Shown one piece after another: positions 1 through 7,576 of a DNA stretch of 56,891 bases (its first letter is position 1; each line of letters opens with the position of its first letter). The stretch comes from Selenomonas sp. ND2010 (GTDB lineage: Bacteria > Bacillota > Negativicutes > Selenomonadales > Selenomonadaceae), in assembly GCF_000702005.1 (NCBI RefSeq), contig NZ_JNKI01000020.1, forward strand, positions 1-56,891, written 5' to 3'. A program made the translations under genes and the position numbers. The notes below the pieces were generated by a model. The model saw nothing but the letters and a program-made list of their open reading frames with translations. It did no database searches and had not been told where the DNA came from.

Positions 1-321
1 GCAGCTATGTAGGCCGATTAAAGGAAGAACGAATTTTTCAAAGTATGTCTCGCAAAGGCACCTGTCTGGATAATAGCGTGATGGAAAATTTCTTTGGCCT
101 GCTAAAACAGGAAATCTATTATGGGCATACCTATCACAGCTTCGAAGAACTTGAACGAGCTATACGGCATTACATCACATACTACAATAAGCACAGAATC
201 AAAGCCAAGCTGGGGTGGCTCAGCCCAGTAGATTATCGTTTACGTCATGCCGCAGCATAAAAACCGGTAGCCGCAAATAATTGCTACTACCGGTAAGGTC
301 TAACTTTATGGGGTCACTACA
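1..321 (+). mobile_element. IS3-family insertion sequence, right end (cut by window edge)
   Basis: The window opens inside an IS3-type element. It holds the 3' part of the transposase gene, then an 8-bp hairpin (263-270 with 287-294, ACCGGTAG/CTACCGGT) just after the stop. A plausible right terminal repeat lies at about 302-321; read from outside it begins TGTAGTGACCCCATAAAG, and the TG start and GACCCC block are typical of IS3 ends. The left end is outside the window, so target duplication cannot be checked. Confidence 0.75.
3..260 (+). CDS. IS3-family transposase OrfB, C-terminal part
   Basis: The frame is open from the window edge, so the protein starts upstream; the first ATG at 45 is internal. 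It reads YVGRLKEERIFQSMSRKG, then CLDNSVMENFFGLLKQE, and ends with a YNKHRIKAKLGWLSPVDYR-type tail. That is the end of the DDE integrase core of IS3 OrfB, including the glutamate in the ENFFG block. The enzyme would cut and join the IS ends. Whether the full copy is intact cannot be told here. Confidence 0.85.
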   Translation, partial: SYVGRLKEERIFQSMSRKGTCLDNSVMENFFGLLKQEIYYGHTYHSFEELERAIRHYITYYNKHRIKAKLGWLSPVDYRLRHAAA

Positions 322-432
322 AAAAACAGCGCTTTTTTCCTACATAAATTAGCTTCACTCCTGCAAAACTAAGAAATCCACGTTCCTTTGTTATATAATA
401 ACTTCCCTACTACGAAAACACAAGCTAACCCA

Positions 433-472
433 AAGAGGCTGGTTCACATGCTCAAAACATGCACCAGCCCCT
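433..472 (-). terminator. Terminator after ychF
   Basis: An inverted repeat around GGCTGGT...ACCAGCC with inner CATG arms lies just past the ychF stop. Read leftwards it is followed by a short CTCTTT stretch. It would end the rpiB-glyA-upp-ychF transcript. The T-tract is weak. The bases from 322 to here hold nothing else recognisable. Confidence 0.55.
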
Positions 473-488
473 TGACTATGATTAAATT

Positions 489-1595
489 TTATACATTAAA
501 GCGGAAGTTTACGACATCGCCATCCTGCATGACGTAATCCTTACCCTCAACACGTACCTGTCCTTTTTCACGGGCTGCGGCGACGCTGCCGTTCGCTACG
601 AGATCGTCGTAGTTGACAATCTCGGCACGGATAAAGCCACGCTCGAAATCCGTGTGGATTTTGCCAGCGGCTTTCGGTGCCGTCGTTCCTTTGACGATCG
701 TCCAAGCACGGCATTCATCCGGGCCAGCCGTCAGGAACGTCTGCAGTCCCAAAAGGTCAAAGGCCGCCTTAATCAAACGGTCAAGACCACTCTCCGTCTC
801 GCCGAGATCTTCGAGGAATGCTTTCGCCTCTTCTTCGTCGAGTTCAGCAATTTCCGACTCAACTTTCGCCGAGATAGCAACTACCTCTGCGCCCTCCTGA
901 GCCGCGAATTCCTTAACCTTCTGCACATACGCATTTTCCTCGAAAGCCGTTGCCACTTCATCTTCAGCCACATTCGTGACATAAAGCGTCGGTTTCAGCG
1001 TGATGAGATTCATATCCTTAATGACCTCGAGGTCATCGTCGCTCAAATCAACCTGACGGGCCGGTTTCGCCTCATCCAGAGCTTCCTTGATACGACGCAG
1101 GATTTCATCCTCGACGCGGGCTTCCTTGGCACCGGATTTCGCCAATTTCGCCACCTTCATGATGCGCTTCTCCACGACCTCAAGGTCAGCGAGGCAAAGC
1201 TCCGTCTGGATGATGTCGATATCGCGCAACGGGTCGATTCCCCCCTCAACATGCGTGATATTCGGGTCTTCAAAGCAACGGACAACATGAGCGACTGCAT
1301 CGACCTGACGGATGTGCTCCAAGAATTTATTGCCGAGGCCCTCACCTTTCGATGCGCCTTTTACGAGACCGGCAATATCCACAAAACGAACCGATGCCGG
1401 CGTCGTTTTCTTGGAATCATAGAGCTCGTGGAGCACCTTGAGGCGCTCATCCGGAACCGCTACAACGCCGACATTCGGCTCAATCGTGCAAAACGGAAAG
1501 TTGGCCGCCTCAGCGCCAGCCTTCGTAATCGCATTAAAAAGCGTACTCTTGCCGACATTTGGCAGGCCGACAATACCTACTTCTAAATTACTCAA
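489..1595 (-). CDS. ychF: Redox-regulated ATPase YchF (OLA1 family)
   Basis: A P-loop protein of the Obg-related YchF/OLA1 family, which binds ATP in preference to GTP and associates with ribosomes. Residues about 9-18 give the Walker A box GLPNVGKST. Around 72-88 is the G3 region [17 protein letters not shown], and near residue 207 the NVAE version of the G4 motif, the hallmark of ATP rather than GTP preference. The C-terminal 85 residues form the TGS domain. At 368 aa the length is normal for the family. It is the last gene of the leftward operon, 22 bp after upp, and is followed by a hairpin. Confidence 0.95.
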   Translation of the reverse strand: MSNLEVGIVGLPNVGKSTLFNAITKAGAEAANFPFCTIEPNVGVVAVPDERLKVLHELYDSKKTTPASVRFVDIAGLVKGASKGEGLGNKFLEHIRQVDAVAHVVRCFEDPNITHVEGGIDPLRDIDIIQTELCLADLEVVEKRIMKVAKLAKSGAKEARVEDEILRRIKEALDEAKPARQVDLSDDDLEVIKDMNLITLKPTLYVTNVAEDEVATAFEENAYVQKVKEFAAQEGAEVVAISAKVESEIAELDEEEAKAFLEDLGETESGLDRLIKAAFDLLGLQTFLTAGPDECRAWTIVKGTTAPKAAGKIHTDFERGFIRAEIVNYDDLVANGSVAAAREKGQVRVEGKDYVMQDGDVVNFRFNV

Positions 1596-1617
1596 AATAC
1601 TTACTCCTTTAAATCAA

Positions 1618-2256
1618 TCAAAGCGTGCCGAAGATACGGTCGCCAGCATCGCCCAGCCCCGGTACGATATAGCCCTTTTCGTTGAGCTTCTCGTCGATGG
1701 CCGCAACGTAGAGCGGTACATCCGGATGATCTTCGTTGATGACCTTGATGCCTTCCGGTGCAGCTACGAGGCACATGAGAATCAAAGACTTCGCACCTTT
1801 TTCCTTGAGCAGGGAAAGGGCTGCCGACGCACTGCCGCCCGTTGCGAGCATCGGGTCAACGACGATAAGCGTACGCTCCTCGACATCATTCGGCAGTTTA
1901 CAATAATACTCTACCGGTTTGAGCGTCTTCGGATCGCGATACATGCCGACATGACCGACACGAGCTGCCGGAATCATGTTGACCACACCATTTAACATGC
2001 CCAGACCTGCACGCAGGATGGGAACTACGCCCACCTTCTTGCCCTCGAGAACCTTGGCCTTGCATTTTGCGACCGGCGTCTCAATCTCGATTTCCTTCAG
2101 CGGGAAATCGCGGGTAATCTCGTACGCCATGAGCATAGCAATCTCTTCCAAAAGCTCACGGAAATCCTTCGTTCCCGTGTCCTTCTGGCGCATCAGCGTC
2201 AGCTTGTGCTGAATCAGCGGGTGGTCGATTACGGTGACTTTCATATCTTCAGACAT
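1618..2256 (-). CDS. upp: Uracil phosphoribosyltransferase
   Basis: Salvage enzyme converting uracil and PRPP to UMP. The PRPP loop is visible as [11 protein letters not shown], and the uracil-binding C-terminal segment as [12 protein letters not shown]. The length, 212 aa, is normal. The chosen ATG has AAGGAG ten bases upstream; a second ATG four codons in is less well placed. It sits 31 bp after glyA and 22 bp before ychF, so the genes are probably co-transcribed. Co-location of upp and glyA is common in Firmicutes. Confidence 0.97.
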   Translation of the reverse strand: MSEDMKVTVIDHPLIQHKLTLMRQKDTGTKDFRELLEEIAMLMAYEITRDFPLKEIEIETPVAKCKAKVLEGKKVGVVPILRAGLGMLNGVVNMIPAARVGHVGMYRDPKTLKPVEYYCKLPNDVEERTLIVVDPMLATGGSASAALSLLKEKGAKSLILMCLVAAPEGIKVINEDHPDVPLYVAAIDEKLNEKGYIVPGLGDAGDRIFGTL

Positions 2257-2287
2257 TTTCTTTCTTCTCCTTTTTACTCATAAAGCT

Positions 2288-3535
2288 TTACTCATAAAGC
2301 GGGTATTTTTCGCAGAGGGCAGCTACGCGCTTGCGTGCCTCCTCTTTCGTGGCTTCATCCTGCGGATTCGAAAGGACCATTGCTATGATGTTGCCTACTT
2401 CTATCATATCATCCTCTTTAAATCCACGGGTCGTAAGGGCCGGCGAGCCCAAACGGATACCACTCGTGACGAACGGGGAGAGCGGCTCGAAAGGTATCGT
2501 GTTGCGGTTGGCGGTGATATTGACCTCGTCGAGCACAAACTGGGCCTCTTTGCCCGTAATGCCCTTGCTCGTAAGGTCAACAAGCATCAGGTGGTTGTCC
2601 GTACCGCCCGAGACAATACGAAAACCATTCTTCATCAAACTATCGGCCAGTGCCTTGGCATTCTTCTTGAGCTGCTTTGCATACTCCTTGAACTCCGGAC
2701 GCAGGGCCTCGCCCAGTGCGACAGCCTTGGCAGCGATGACATGCATCAGCGGGCCGCCCTGGATACCAGGGAACACCGCCTTATTGAACTGCTTGCCAAA
2801 CTCGGCATCGCGGCAAAGGATCATCCCTCCGCGCGGGCCTCGCAAAGTCTTATGGGTTGTCGTCGTAACCACATCAGCATAGGGAACCGGATTTGGATGC
2901 TCCCCAGCAGCGACGAGTCCAGCAATATGCGCAATATCCACCATCAGATAGGCGCCGACCTTCTTTGCGATCTCGGAAAGACGCGGGAAATCAATGACGC
3001 GCGCATAGGCAGAAGCACCTGCCACAATCAGCTTTGGCTTGCATTCCTCTGCCTGTTTCTCCAAGGCATCATAATCAATCGTCTCGGTCTCCTTCGTAAC
3101 ACCATACGGAACAATGTTGAAATACTTGCCAGACATATTGACCGGACTGCCATGCGTCAAATGGCCGCCATCCGTCAGATTCATTCCCATGACCGTATCC
3201 CCTGGCTGCAGCAGAGCAAAGAACACCGCCATATTGGCCTGCGCCCCCGAATGCGGCTGCACATTGGCATAAGCCGCCCCAAAGAGCTTTTTCGCACGTT
3301 CAATGGCCAGCGTTTCCACCTCATCCACGAATTCGCAGCCGCCATAGTAACGTTTACCAGGATACCCTTCCGCATACTTATTCGTCAGCACACTGCCCTG
3401 GGCTTCCAGAACGGCCTTGCTCACGATATTTTCCGATGCGATAAGCTCCAGCTTCGTACGCTGGCGGTTCAGCTCACGATCGAGCTGTGCAGCGATTTCG
3501 GGGTCAGACTTCTTCAGTGTTTCCATAAGACTCAT
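2288..3535 (-). CDS. glyA: Serine hydroxymethyltransferase
   Basis: PLP enzyme interconverting serine plus tetrahydrofolate with glycine plus methylene-tetrahydrofolate, the main one-carbon source. The PLP lysine lies in the conserved [14 protein letters not shown] segment near residue 225, and SENIVSKAV is at the N-terminus. At 415 aa the length is normal. AGGAGG lies ten bases before the ATG. The bases at the stop (TTTATGAGTAA) are repeated once directly downstream, a small tandem duplication with no effect on the protein. Confidence 0.98.
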   Translation of the reverse strand: MSLMETLKKSDPEIAAQLDRELNRQRTKLELIASENIVSKAVLEAQGSVLTNKYAEGYPGKRYYGGCEFVDEVETLAIERAKKLFGAAYANVQPHSGAQANMAVFFALLQPGDTVMGMNLTDGGHLTHGSPVNMSGKYFNIVPYGVTKETETIDYDALEKQAEECKPKLIVAGASAYARVIDFPRLSEIAKKVGAYLMVDIAHIAGLVAAGEHPNPVPYADVVTTTTHKTLRGPRGGMILCRDAEFGKQFNKAVFPGIQGGPLMHVIAAKAVALGEALRPEFKEYAKQLKKNAKALADSLMKNGFRIVSGGTDNHLMLVDLTSKGITGKEAQFVLDEVNITANRNTIPFEPLSPFVTSGIRLGSPALTTRGFKEDDMIEVGNIIAMVLSNPQDEATKEEARKRVAALCEKYPLYE

Positions 3536-3615
3536 AGGGAGAACCTCCTACAAAACAGATGATGAATGCGGACACTTGCTTCATTAAATTTTACAGTATA
3601 GCGGCAAATACAGGA

Positions 3616-4059
3616 TTACTTCTGCTCGATTGCCATGATTTTATTTACCCGGCGCTCATGACGGCCGCCCTCGAACTCGCCTTCCACCCAGGCGCGAACG
3701 ATTTCGCCAGCCGGGCCGAAGCCAACAACACGGCCGCCCATAGCCAACACATTGGCATTGTTATGCTGACGGGACATCTTAGCCGAATAAACATCATTAC
3801 AAAGCGCACAGCGGATTCCCTTCACCTTGTTGCAGGCAATAGAAATGCCGATACCCGTACCACAGAGCGCAATACCGCGGTCAGCCTTGCCCGAAACGAC
3901 ATCGGCACAGATCTTCTCTGCAATATCCGGATAGTCAACCGATTCCGTGCCAAACGTACCGACATCCGTAACTTCGATATCGCCGTATTCCTTGAGCACC
4001 ATTTTGACCTCTTCTTTCAGCTGGACAGCACCATGATCGCTGCCAATGGTGATTTTCAT
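3616..4059 (-). CDS. rpiB: Ribose-5-phosphate isomerase B
   Basis: RpiB/LacAB-family isomerase interconverting ribose-5-phosphate and ribulose-5-phosphate. The N-terminal GSDHGAVQLK block, the CGTGIGISIACNKVKG active-site loop and the SRQHNNANVLAMGGR segment are all present. An ATG four codons further upstream (4071) is only one base from the ribosome site, whereas the ATG at 4059 has GGTGG eight bases ahead, so I start here (about 147 aa). It is first in the rpiB-glyA-upp-ychF operon, 80 bp before glyA. Confidence 0.95.
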   Translation of the reverse strand: MKITIGSDHGAVQLKEEVKMVLKEYGDIEVTDVGTFGTESVDYPDIAEKICADVVSGKADRGIALCGTGIGISIACNKVKGIRCALCNDVYSAKMSRQHNNANVLAMGGRVVGFGPAGEIVRAWVEGEFEGGRHERRVNKIMAIEQK

Positions 4060-4226
4060 GCTCCATTCCACCTTTCATACATACTAATCTTTATTGTATC
4101 ATAAGCCAAACGAAAAAAATAGAAGTCCAAGAATTTTTCCGTGGCGAAATAAGCGCCTTTACCCATACAAAAAAGACGCCTATTATTACTTATCGAAAAA
4201 ATATTTTCTAAGGCACAACGCACAAT

Positions 4227-4349
4227 GTGTATACATCCCCTTATATAGAATTCATGTTCTCTTTGTGATATAATAAAGTCAGGAACATTAGTTTGTGCAT
4301 AATGCCAATATCCTCTCAATATCATTCATGTTATAATATAAGAAAGGAG
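4227..4349 (+). promoter_or_regulatory. Rpn upstream cassette, copy 1, with two LexA-like boxes
   Basis: The cassette begins with TGTATACA. GAATTCATGTTC lies at 4248-4259, a TATAAT -10 at 4269-4274, and GAACATTAGTTT at 4283-4294. Each 12-mer is one mismatch from the Gram-positive LexA box GAACnnnnGTTC. They sit on either side of the -10, where a bound repressor would block polymerase. A second TATAAT lies at 4332-4337 and the ribosome site at 4342-4349. The same arrangement recurs at 6310 and 7397, and in decayed form at 9363. The bases 4072-4226 hold nothing recognisable. Confidence 0.65.
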
Positions 4350-4357
4350 TGCCCGAT

Positions 4358-5221
4358 ATGTCTGGTTACAAAATCAAACCTTGGGAAGAACTTACCATTA
4401 CGGATGACTACATGTTCAAATTGGTCATGCGGCACAAGCGATTTTGTAAACGTCTGATTGAACGAATCCTCAACATCAAAATCAGGGAAATCAACTACCT
4501 CGAAGAGGAAAAATCCTTCAAGTTCAAATACGACAGCAAAGGCATCCGGCTCGACGTTTATGTCGAAGGCGATGATACAATCTACGACATCGAAATGCAG
4601 GTCCGCGACTACGGCGACCAAGAGCTCGCCTCCCGCAGCCGCTACTACCAGTCCATGATTGATATGGATTCACTGGCCAGAGGCGCACTCTACAAAGAAC
4701 TGCGTTCATCAATAATCATCTTCCTCTGTCCATTCCCACTTTTCCACAAAGATCGTCACATCTATACATTCCGTAATCTGTGCTGCGAAGATACGACCCT
4801 TGAGCTAAACGACGGCGCTACCAAAATCTTCCTCAGCAGTCAAGGCACCGCCAGCGATATAGCTCCAGAGGTAAAAGCCTTTCTTGACTACATGAATGGC
4901 CTCCCTGTAGCCGATGACTTCATCAAAGAAATCGACGATTGCATCACGGAAACCAAAACCAACCACGAAGAAAGGGTGAGTTACATGACATACGAAATGA
5001 AAATGCAAGAAGCTCACGACGACGGCCGTGCTGAGGGACGCGCCGAGGGACGCGCCGAGGGACGTGCGGAAGGCCGCGCGGAAGGCCGTGCGGAAGGCGA
5101 ACGCAAAAATCAGGAACAAACCGCCCGTGATATGTTGCGCGACAACATGGACATTCAATTAATCATGAAATACACGCATCTTTCTGCCGACCGCATTGCC
5201 GAGCTTGCAAAAAAACTCTAA
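4358..5221 (+). CDS. Rpn-family PD-(D/E)XK nuclease, copy 1
   Basis: Belongs to the recombination-promoting nuclease / PDDEXK_2 transposase-like family. The nuclease core is at the N-terminus: Asp66 in RLDVY and Glu79-x-Gln81 in IEMQ give the D...ExQ active site, preceded by the typical ITDDYMFKLVM opening. A charged (GRAE)n repeat at about 223-246 follows, then a C-terminal helical segment ending RIAELAKKL. The GTG at 4349 overlaps the ribosome site; the ATG at 4358 is eight bases after GAAAGGAG and matches copy 2. A strong terminator follows. Copy 2 is nearly identical apart from repeat number. DNA cleavage is inferred from the family. Confidence 0.85.
   Translation: MSGYKIKPWEELTITDDYMFKLVMRHKRFCKRLIERILNIKIREINYLEEEKSFKFKYDSKGIRLDVYVEGDDTIYDIEMQVRDYGDQELASRSRYYQSMIDMDSLARGALYKELRSSIIIFLCPFPLFHKDRHIYTFRNLCCEDTTLELNDGATKIFLSSQGTASDIAPEVKAFLDYMNGLPVADDFIKEIDDCITETKTNHEERVSYMTYEMKMQEAHDDGRAEGRAEGRAEGRAEGRAEGRAEGERKNQEQTARDMLRDNMDIQLIMKYTHLSADRIAELAKKL
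4985..5221 (+). CDS. Internal in-frame start: putative RpnS-like small protein 1
   Basis: Within copy 1, AAAGGGTGAG lies about five bases before an in-frame ATG. Translation from there would give a 78-residue protein made of the (GRAE)6 repeat and the C-terminal helical module, without the nuclease core. E. coli rpn genes are known to encode small C-terminal proteins this way, and these inhibit the full-length nuclease. The ribosome site and frame are visible; the function is inferred. Confidence 0.5.
   Translation: MTYEMKMQEAHDDGRAEGRAEGRAEGRAEGRAEGRAEGERKNQEQTARDMLRDNMDIQLIMKYTHLSADRIAELAKKL
5024..5095 (+). repeat. 12-bp tandem repeat encoding (GRAE)6
   Basis: Six 12-bp units, each encoding Gly-Arg-Ala-Glu. 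Copy 2 of the gene has three units (7108-7143) and copy 3 only one AEGE remnant. Because units are multiples of three bases, number changes keep the frame and only alter linker length, in both the nuclease and the internal small protein. Confidence 0.9.
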
Positions 5222-5245
5222 ATAAAATACCGACAAAATCAACAA

Positions 5246-5280
5246 AGCCGTGGGGCGCTATATCCCCACGGCTTTTTCTT
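5246..5280 (+). terminator. Terminator after rpn copy 1
   Basis: AGCCGTGGGG/CCCCACGGCT form a 10-bp stem followed by TTTTTCTTTT. A degenerate version of the same hairpin follows the broken rpn copy at about 9609-9648. Confidence 0.9.
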
Positions 5281-5322
5281 TTACATAACGTCACTAGCCA
5301 ACAGGCTAGCAACGCGCTATTT

Positions 5323-5739
5323 TTATCCTATACTATCCAAAACATGCTTCATTCCATCTTCCGTAATTGCCTCAGAAAAATATTTTTTGAAGCAAACTTG
5401 GCATACCGACCTGCCATTATATCCATTCTTCTCCATAATTGATTCCCACCAATCCCAGGTATTCCTTTTTCCATTCACAAAATCTTCACTTCTTATGTCC
5501 ACTTCATCGTAGCATACAAACTTTTCCCCATCCTTGTATTTATGCAGACAAGCCGCACAATGTGTGTTCGTTAAAGTATCCTGTGCCTCATATTCATTTC
5601 CATCGCACCAATGCACCGCCCTCGGAAAGACTGCTACCATTTCCAATGCTGCCTCTTGGGAAATCTTTCCATCATCATACATTTCAAGCACCTTAGCCAT
5701 TATAGCATCGACTCCTCGACCAATATCATGACAACTCAT
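5323..5739 (-). CDS. Small Cys-containing protein of unknown function
   Basis: 138 residues, not recognised. Two CxxC pairs are visible (HCAACLHKY near 60 and VCQVCFKKYF near 115), with further Cys and His residues, so a zinc site is plausible. There is no signal peptide or membrane segment. AGAGGTAG lies ahead of the ATG, and a TTGATA-17-TAAAAT promoter candidate is further upstream on this strand. It is divergent from the XRE regulator at 5889 and lies between two rpn genes. The pair could be an accessory regulated unit, but no function can be assigned. Confidence 0.7.
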   Translation of the reverse strand: MSCHDIGRGVDAIMAKVLEMYDDGKISQEAALEMVAVFPRAVHWCDGNEYEAQDTLTNTHCAACLHKYKDGEKFVCYDEVDIRSEDFVNGKRNTWDWWESIMEKNGYNGRSVCQVCFKKYFSEAITEDGMKHVLDSIG

Positions 5740-5888
5740 AATAAAACTACCTCTTTTCGTTTAAGTTAATATTTCACCAGATTATTTTATACCGTATCAG
5801 TTAATTTATCAAGCATCATTCTTAGCTAAAACAACATTTTTTTTCCATTTCTATCCATATATACTTATTTACACAAGGAGTGATTACC

Positions 5889-6221
5889 ATGTCCCGTTTT
5901 AAAGAACTTCGCAAAAAAATCGGCCTTACACAAGAAGAACTGATTGAGCAATTCAATTTAAACTATGGCAAAAAATATACTCCTGCAGCAATCTCTCAAT
6001 TCGAAAACAACAAACGGATCCCCGAGACCCATTCTCTAGCAGATTTTGCAAACTTTTTTGGTGTGTCCATAGAATACCTGCTAGGGCGCGAAGGCCCCAT
6101 CTCTTCAATTAAGTTGCGCCCTGAGGAGCAAGAACTTATAAAGGCCTATCGCCGTGCCCCAGATAATATCACCGTTGCGATTAACAAACTACTTGAACCA
6201 TACAGCAAAGATGGCGAGTAA
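5889..6221 (+). CDS. XRE-family transcriptional regulator
   Basis: 110 residues. The N-terminal helix-turn-helix is clear: FKELRKKIGLTQEELIEQF, then TPAAISQFENNKRIPETHSL and FFGVSIEYLLGR, the usual Cro/CI-type DNA-binding fold over residues 2-65. The C-terminal 40 residues are short and helical. A GTG at 5880 overlaps the AAGGAG ribosome site; the ATG at 5889 is eight bases downstream and is chosen. Divergent from the gene at 5323-5739, so autoregulation of the 150-bp gap is plausible. A long hairpin follows the stop. Confidence 0.88.
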   Translation: MSRFKELRKKIGLTQEELIEQFNLNYGKKYTPAAISQFENNKRIPETHSLADFANFFGVSIEYLLGREGPISSIKLRPEEQELIKAYRRAPDNITVAINKLLEPYSKDGE

Positions 6222-6234
6222 ATAATCATTTATC

Positions 6235-6284
6235 GAAGCAAGAAGGAGGCTCTACTAACCACAGTAGAGCCTCCTTCTTGCTTC
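6235..6284 (+). terminator. 21-bp perfect stem after the XRE gene
   Basis: Arms 6235-6255 and 6264-6284 are perfectly complementary with an 8-base loop. The following T-tract is short (TTC), so it may act as a transcription barrier or RNA stabiliser rather than a classical terminator. Confidence 0.7.
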
Positions 6285-6309
6285 TTCACGCAATCACAAC
6301 AGATACGAT

Positions 6310-6436
6310 ATGTATACATCTTCTTTTATAGAATTTACGTTCTCCATGTGATATAATAACATTAAGAACATAAGTTCGTGTGTAATACTAATACCCCACC
6401 TACATTCTTCATGTTATAATATAAGAAAGGAGTGCT
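6310..6436 (+). promoter_or_regulatory. Rpn upstream cassette, copy 2, with a perfect LexA-like box
   Basis: TGTATACA, then GAATTTACGTTC at 6331-6342, TATAAT at 6352-6357 and GAACATAAGTTC at 6366-6377. The last is an exact GAACnnnnGTTC, with G following as in the B. subtilis box. The second TATAAT and the AAAGGAG site are conserved with copy 1. Confidence 0.7.
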
Positions 6437-6441
6437 CCATT

Positions 6442-7269
6442 ATGTCCGGTTACAAAATCAAACCTTGGGAAGAGCTCACCATCACCGATGACTACATGTT
6501 CAAATTGGTCATGCGGCACAAGCGATTTTGTAAACGTCTAATCGAACGAATCCTCAACATCAAAATCAAGGAGATCAAATACCTCGAGGAAGAGAAATCC
6601 TTCAAATTCAAGTACGACAGCAAAGGCATACGGCTCGATGTTTATGTCGAAGGTGATGATACCATCTACGACATCGAAATGCAGGTTCGCGACTACGGCG
6701 ACCAGAAACTAGCATCCCGCAGCCGCTACTACCAATCTATGATTGACATAGATTCACTGGCCAGAGGCGCACTCTATAAGGAACTGCGTTCATCCATAAT
6801 CATCTTTCTCTGTCCATTCCCGCTTTTTGACAAAGACCGCCATATCTACACATTCCGCAATCTATGCTGTGAAGATACGAGCCTCGAACTAAACGACGGC
6901 GCTACCAAAATCTTCCTCAGCAGTCAGGGCACCGCCAATGACGTAGCCCCAGATGTAAAAGCCTTTCTAGACTACATGAACGGCCTGCCCATAGCCGATG
7001 ACTTCATCAAAGAAATCGACTCCTATATTAATGAAACGAAAACCAACCACGAAGAAAGGGTGAGTTACATGACCTACGAAATGAAAATGCAGGAAGCTCA
7101 CGACGATGGCCGAGCTGAGGGCCGAGCTGAAGGCCGAGCTGAAGGCGAACGCAAAAATCAGGAACAAACCGCCCTTGATATGCTACGCGACAATATGGAT
7201 ATTCAGTTGATTATGAAATACACCCATCTTTCTGCCGAACGTATCGCCGAGCTCGCTAAGACGCTTTAA
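6442..7269 (+). CDS. Rpn-family PD-(D/E)XK nuclease, copy 2
   Basis: 275 residues, a close paralogue of copy 1 with the same D...ExQ core (Asp66, Glu79, Gln81) and the same N-terminal ITDDYMFKLVM block. It has three GRAE units instead of six, which accounts for the length difference. The ATG has AAAGGAG nine bases upstream. The last 40 residues and the 3' flank are shared with copy 3, although the body of copy 3 belongs to another subfamily. Two nearly identical intact nuclease genes 1.2 kb apart suggest duplication with a XRE unit between them. Confidence 0.85.
   Translation: MSGYKIKPWEELTITDDYMFKLVMRHKRFCKRLIERILNIKIKEIKYLEEEKSFKFKYDSKGIRLDVYVEGDDTIYDIEMQVRDYGDQKLASRSRYYQSMIDIDSLARGALYKELRSSIIIFLCPFPLFDKDRHIYTFRNLCCEDTSLELNDGATKIFLSSQGTANDVAPDVKAFLDYMNGLPIADDFIKEIDSYINETKTNHEERVSYMTYEMKMQEAHDDGRAEGRAEGRAEGERKNQEQTALDMLRDNMDIQLIMKYTHLSAERIAELAKTL
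7069..7269 (+). CDS. Internal in-frame start: putative RpnS-like small protein 2
   Basis: Same internal AAAGGGTGAG and in-frame ATG as in copy 1. The product would be 66 residues: MTYEMKMQEAHDDG, three GRAE units, and the helical module ending RIAELAKTL. Confidence 0.5.
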   Translation: MTYEMKMQEAHDDGRAEGRAEGRAEGERKNQEQTALDMLRDNMDIQLIMKYTHLSAERIAELAKTL

Positions 7270-7382
7270 AATCAACTTACCGCAATAACTACACACAAAA
7301 CCAGGTTCGTGCCATCGGCTTTTACCGATTGCACGGACCTGGTTTTTATTTGCTTCATCAACAGCAATCTCACAATCCATTT
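7237..7382 (+). repeat. 146-bp direct repeat, copy A (rpn2 3' end)
   Basis: Covers the last codons of rpn2, the stop, the terminator and about 35 bp beyond. It matches 8420-8565 with only two or three differences, while the codons just upstream differ at many synonymous sites. The abrupt change in identity points to recent gene conversion or template switching over the terminator. Confidence 0.9.
7299..7347 (+). terminator. Terminator after rpn copy 2
   Basis: CCAGGTTCGTGC (7301-7312) pairs with GCACGGACCTGG (7331-7342), followed by TTTTT. Confidence 0.88.
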
Positions 7383-7396
7383 CCCCCGCAGTGCTA

Positions 7397-7463
7397 TGTA
7401 TACATCCTATTTTATAGAATTTATGTTCTGTTTATGATATAATACTTTTAGAAACACCAGTTC
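7397..7463 (+). promoter_or_regulatory. Rpn upstream cassette, copy 3, with two LexA-like boxes
   Basis: TGTATACA, then GAATTTATGTTC at 7417-7428, TATAAT at 7438-7443 and AAACACCAGTTC at 7452-7463; both boxes are one mismatch from GAACnnnnGTTC. Unlike copies 1 and 2, the following leader differs. It holds a TTTTTGCC/GGCAAAA hairpin and a further TTGGCA...TATAAT pair ending near 7557. Confidence 0.62.
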
Positions 7464-7576
7464 TTGGTCGTTAGTCCAAAACCAGTCTATATCACCACTC
7501 TAACAAAAACAAGAAAGTTTTTGCCGTTGGCAAAACCGAAATAACGGCGTTATAATAAAGAAAGAGGGTGTCTATA

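Noticed and set aside
654-1586. Long open frame on the plus strand opposite ychF
   Set aside because: It mirrors a perfect YchF gene, has no ribosome site and no recognisable domains; a shadow frame.
2272-2300. Tandem duplication at the glyA stop codon
   Set aside because: The repeat of about 12 bases lies at and just after the stop, does not change the protein and has no visible regulatory role.
2234-3562. 442-codon plus-strand frame opposite glyA
   Set aside because: Antisense to a full-length GlyA with all motifs; no family resemblance and no ribosome site.
5024-5095. CRISPR-like short repeats
   Set aside because: The 12-bp units are contiguous, lie inside a gene and encode GRAE; no spacers. 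No CRISPR array was seen anywhere in the window.
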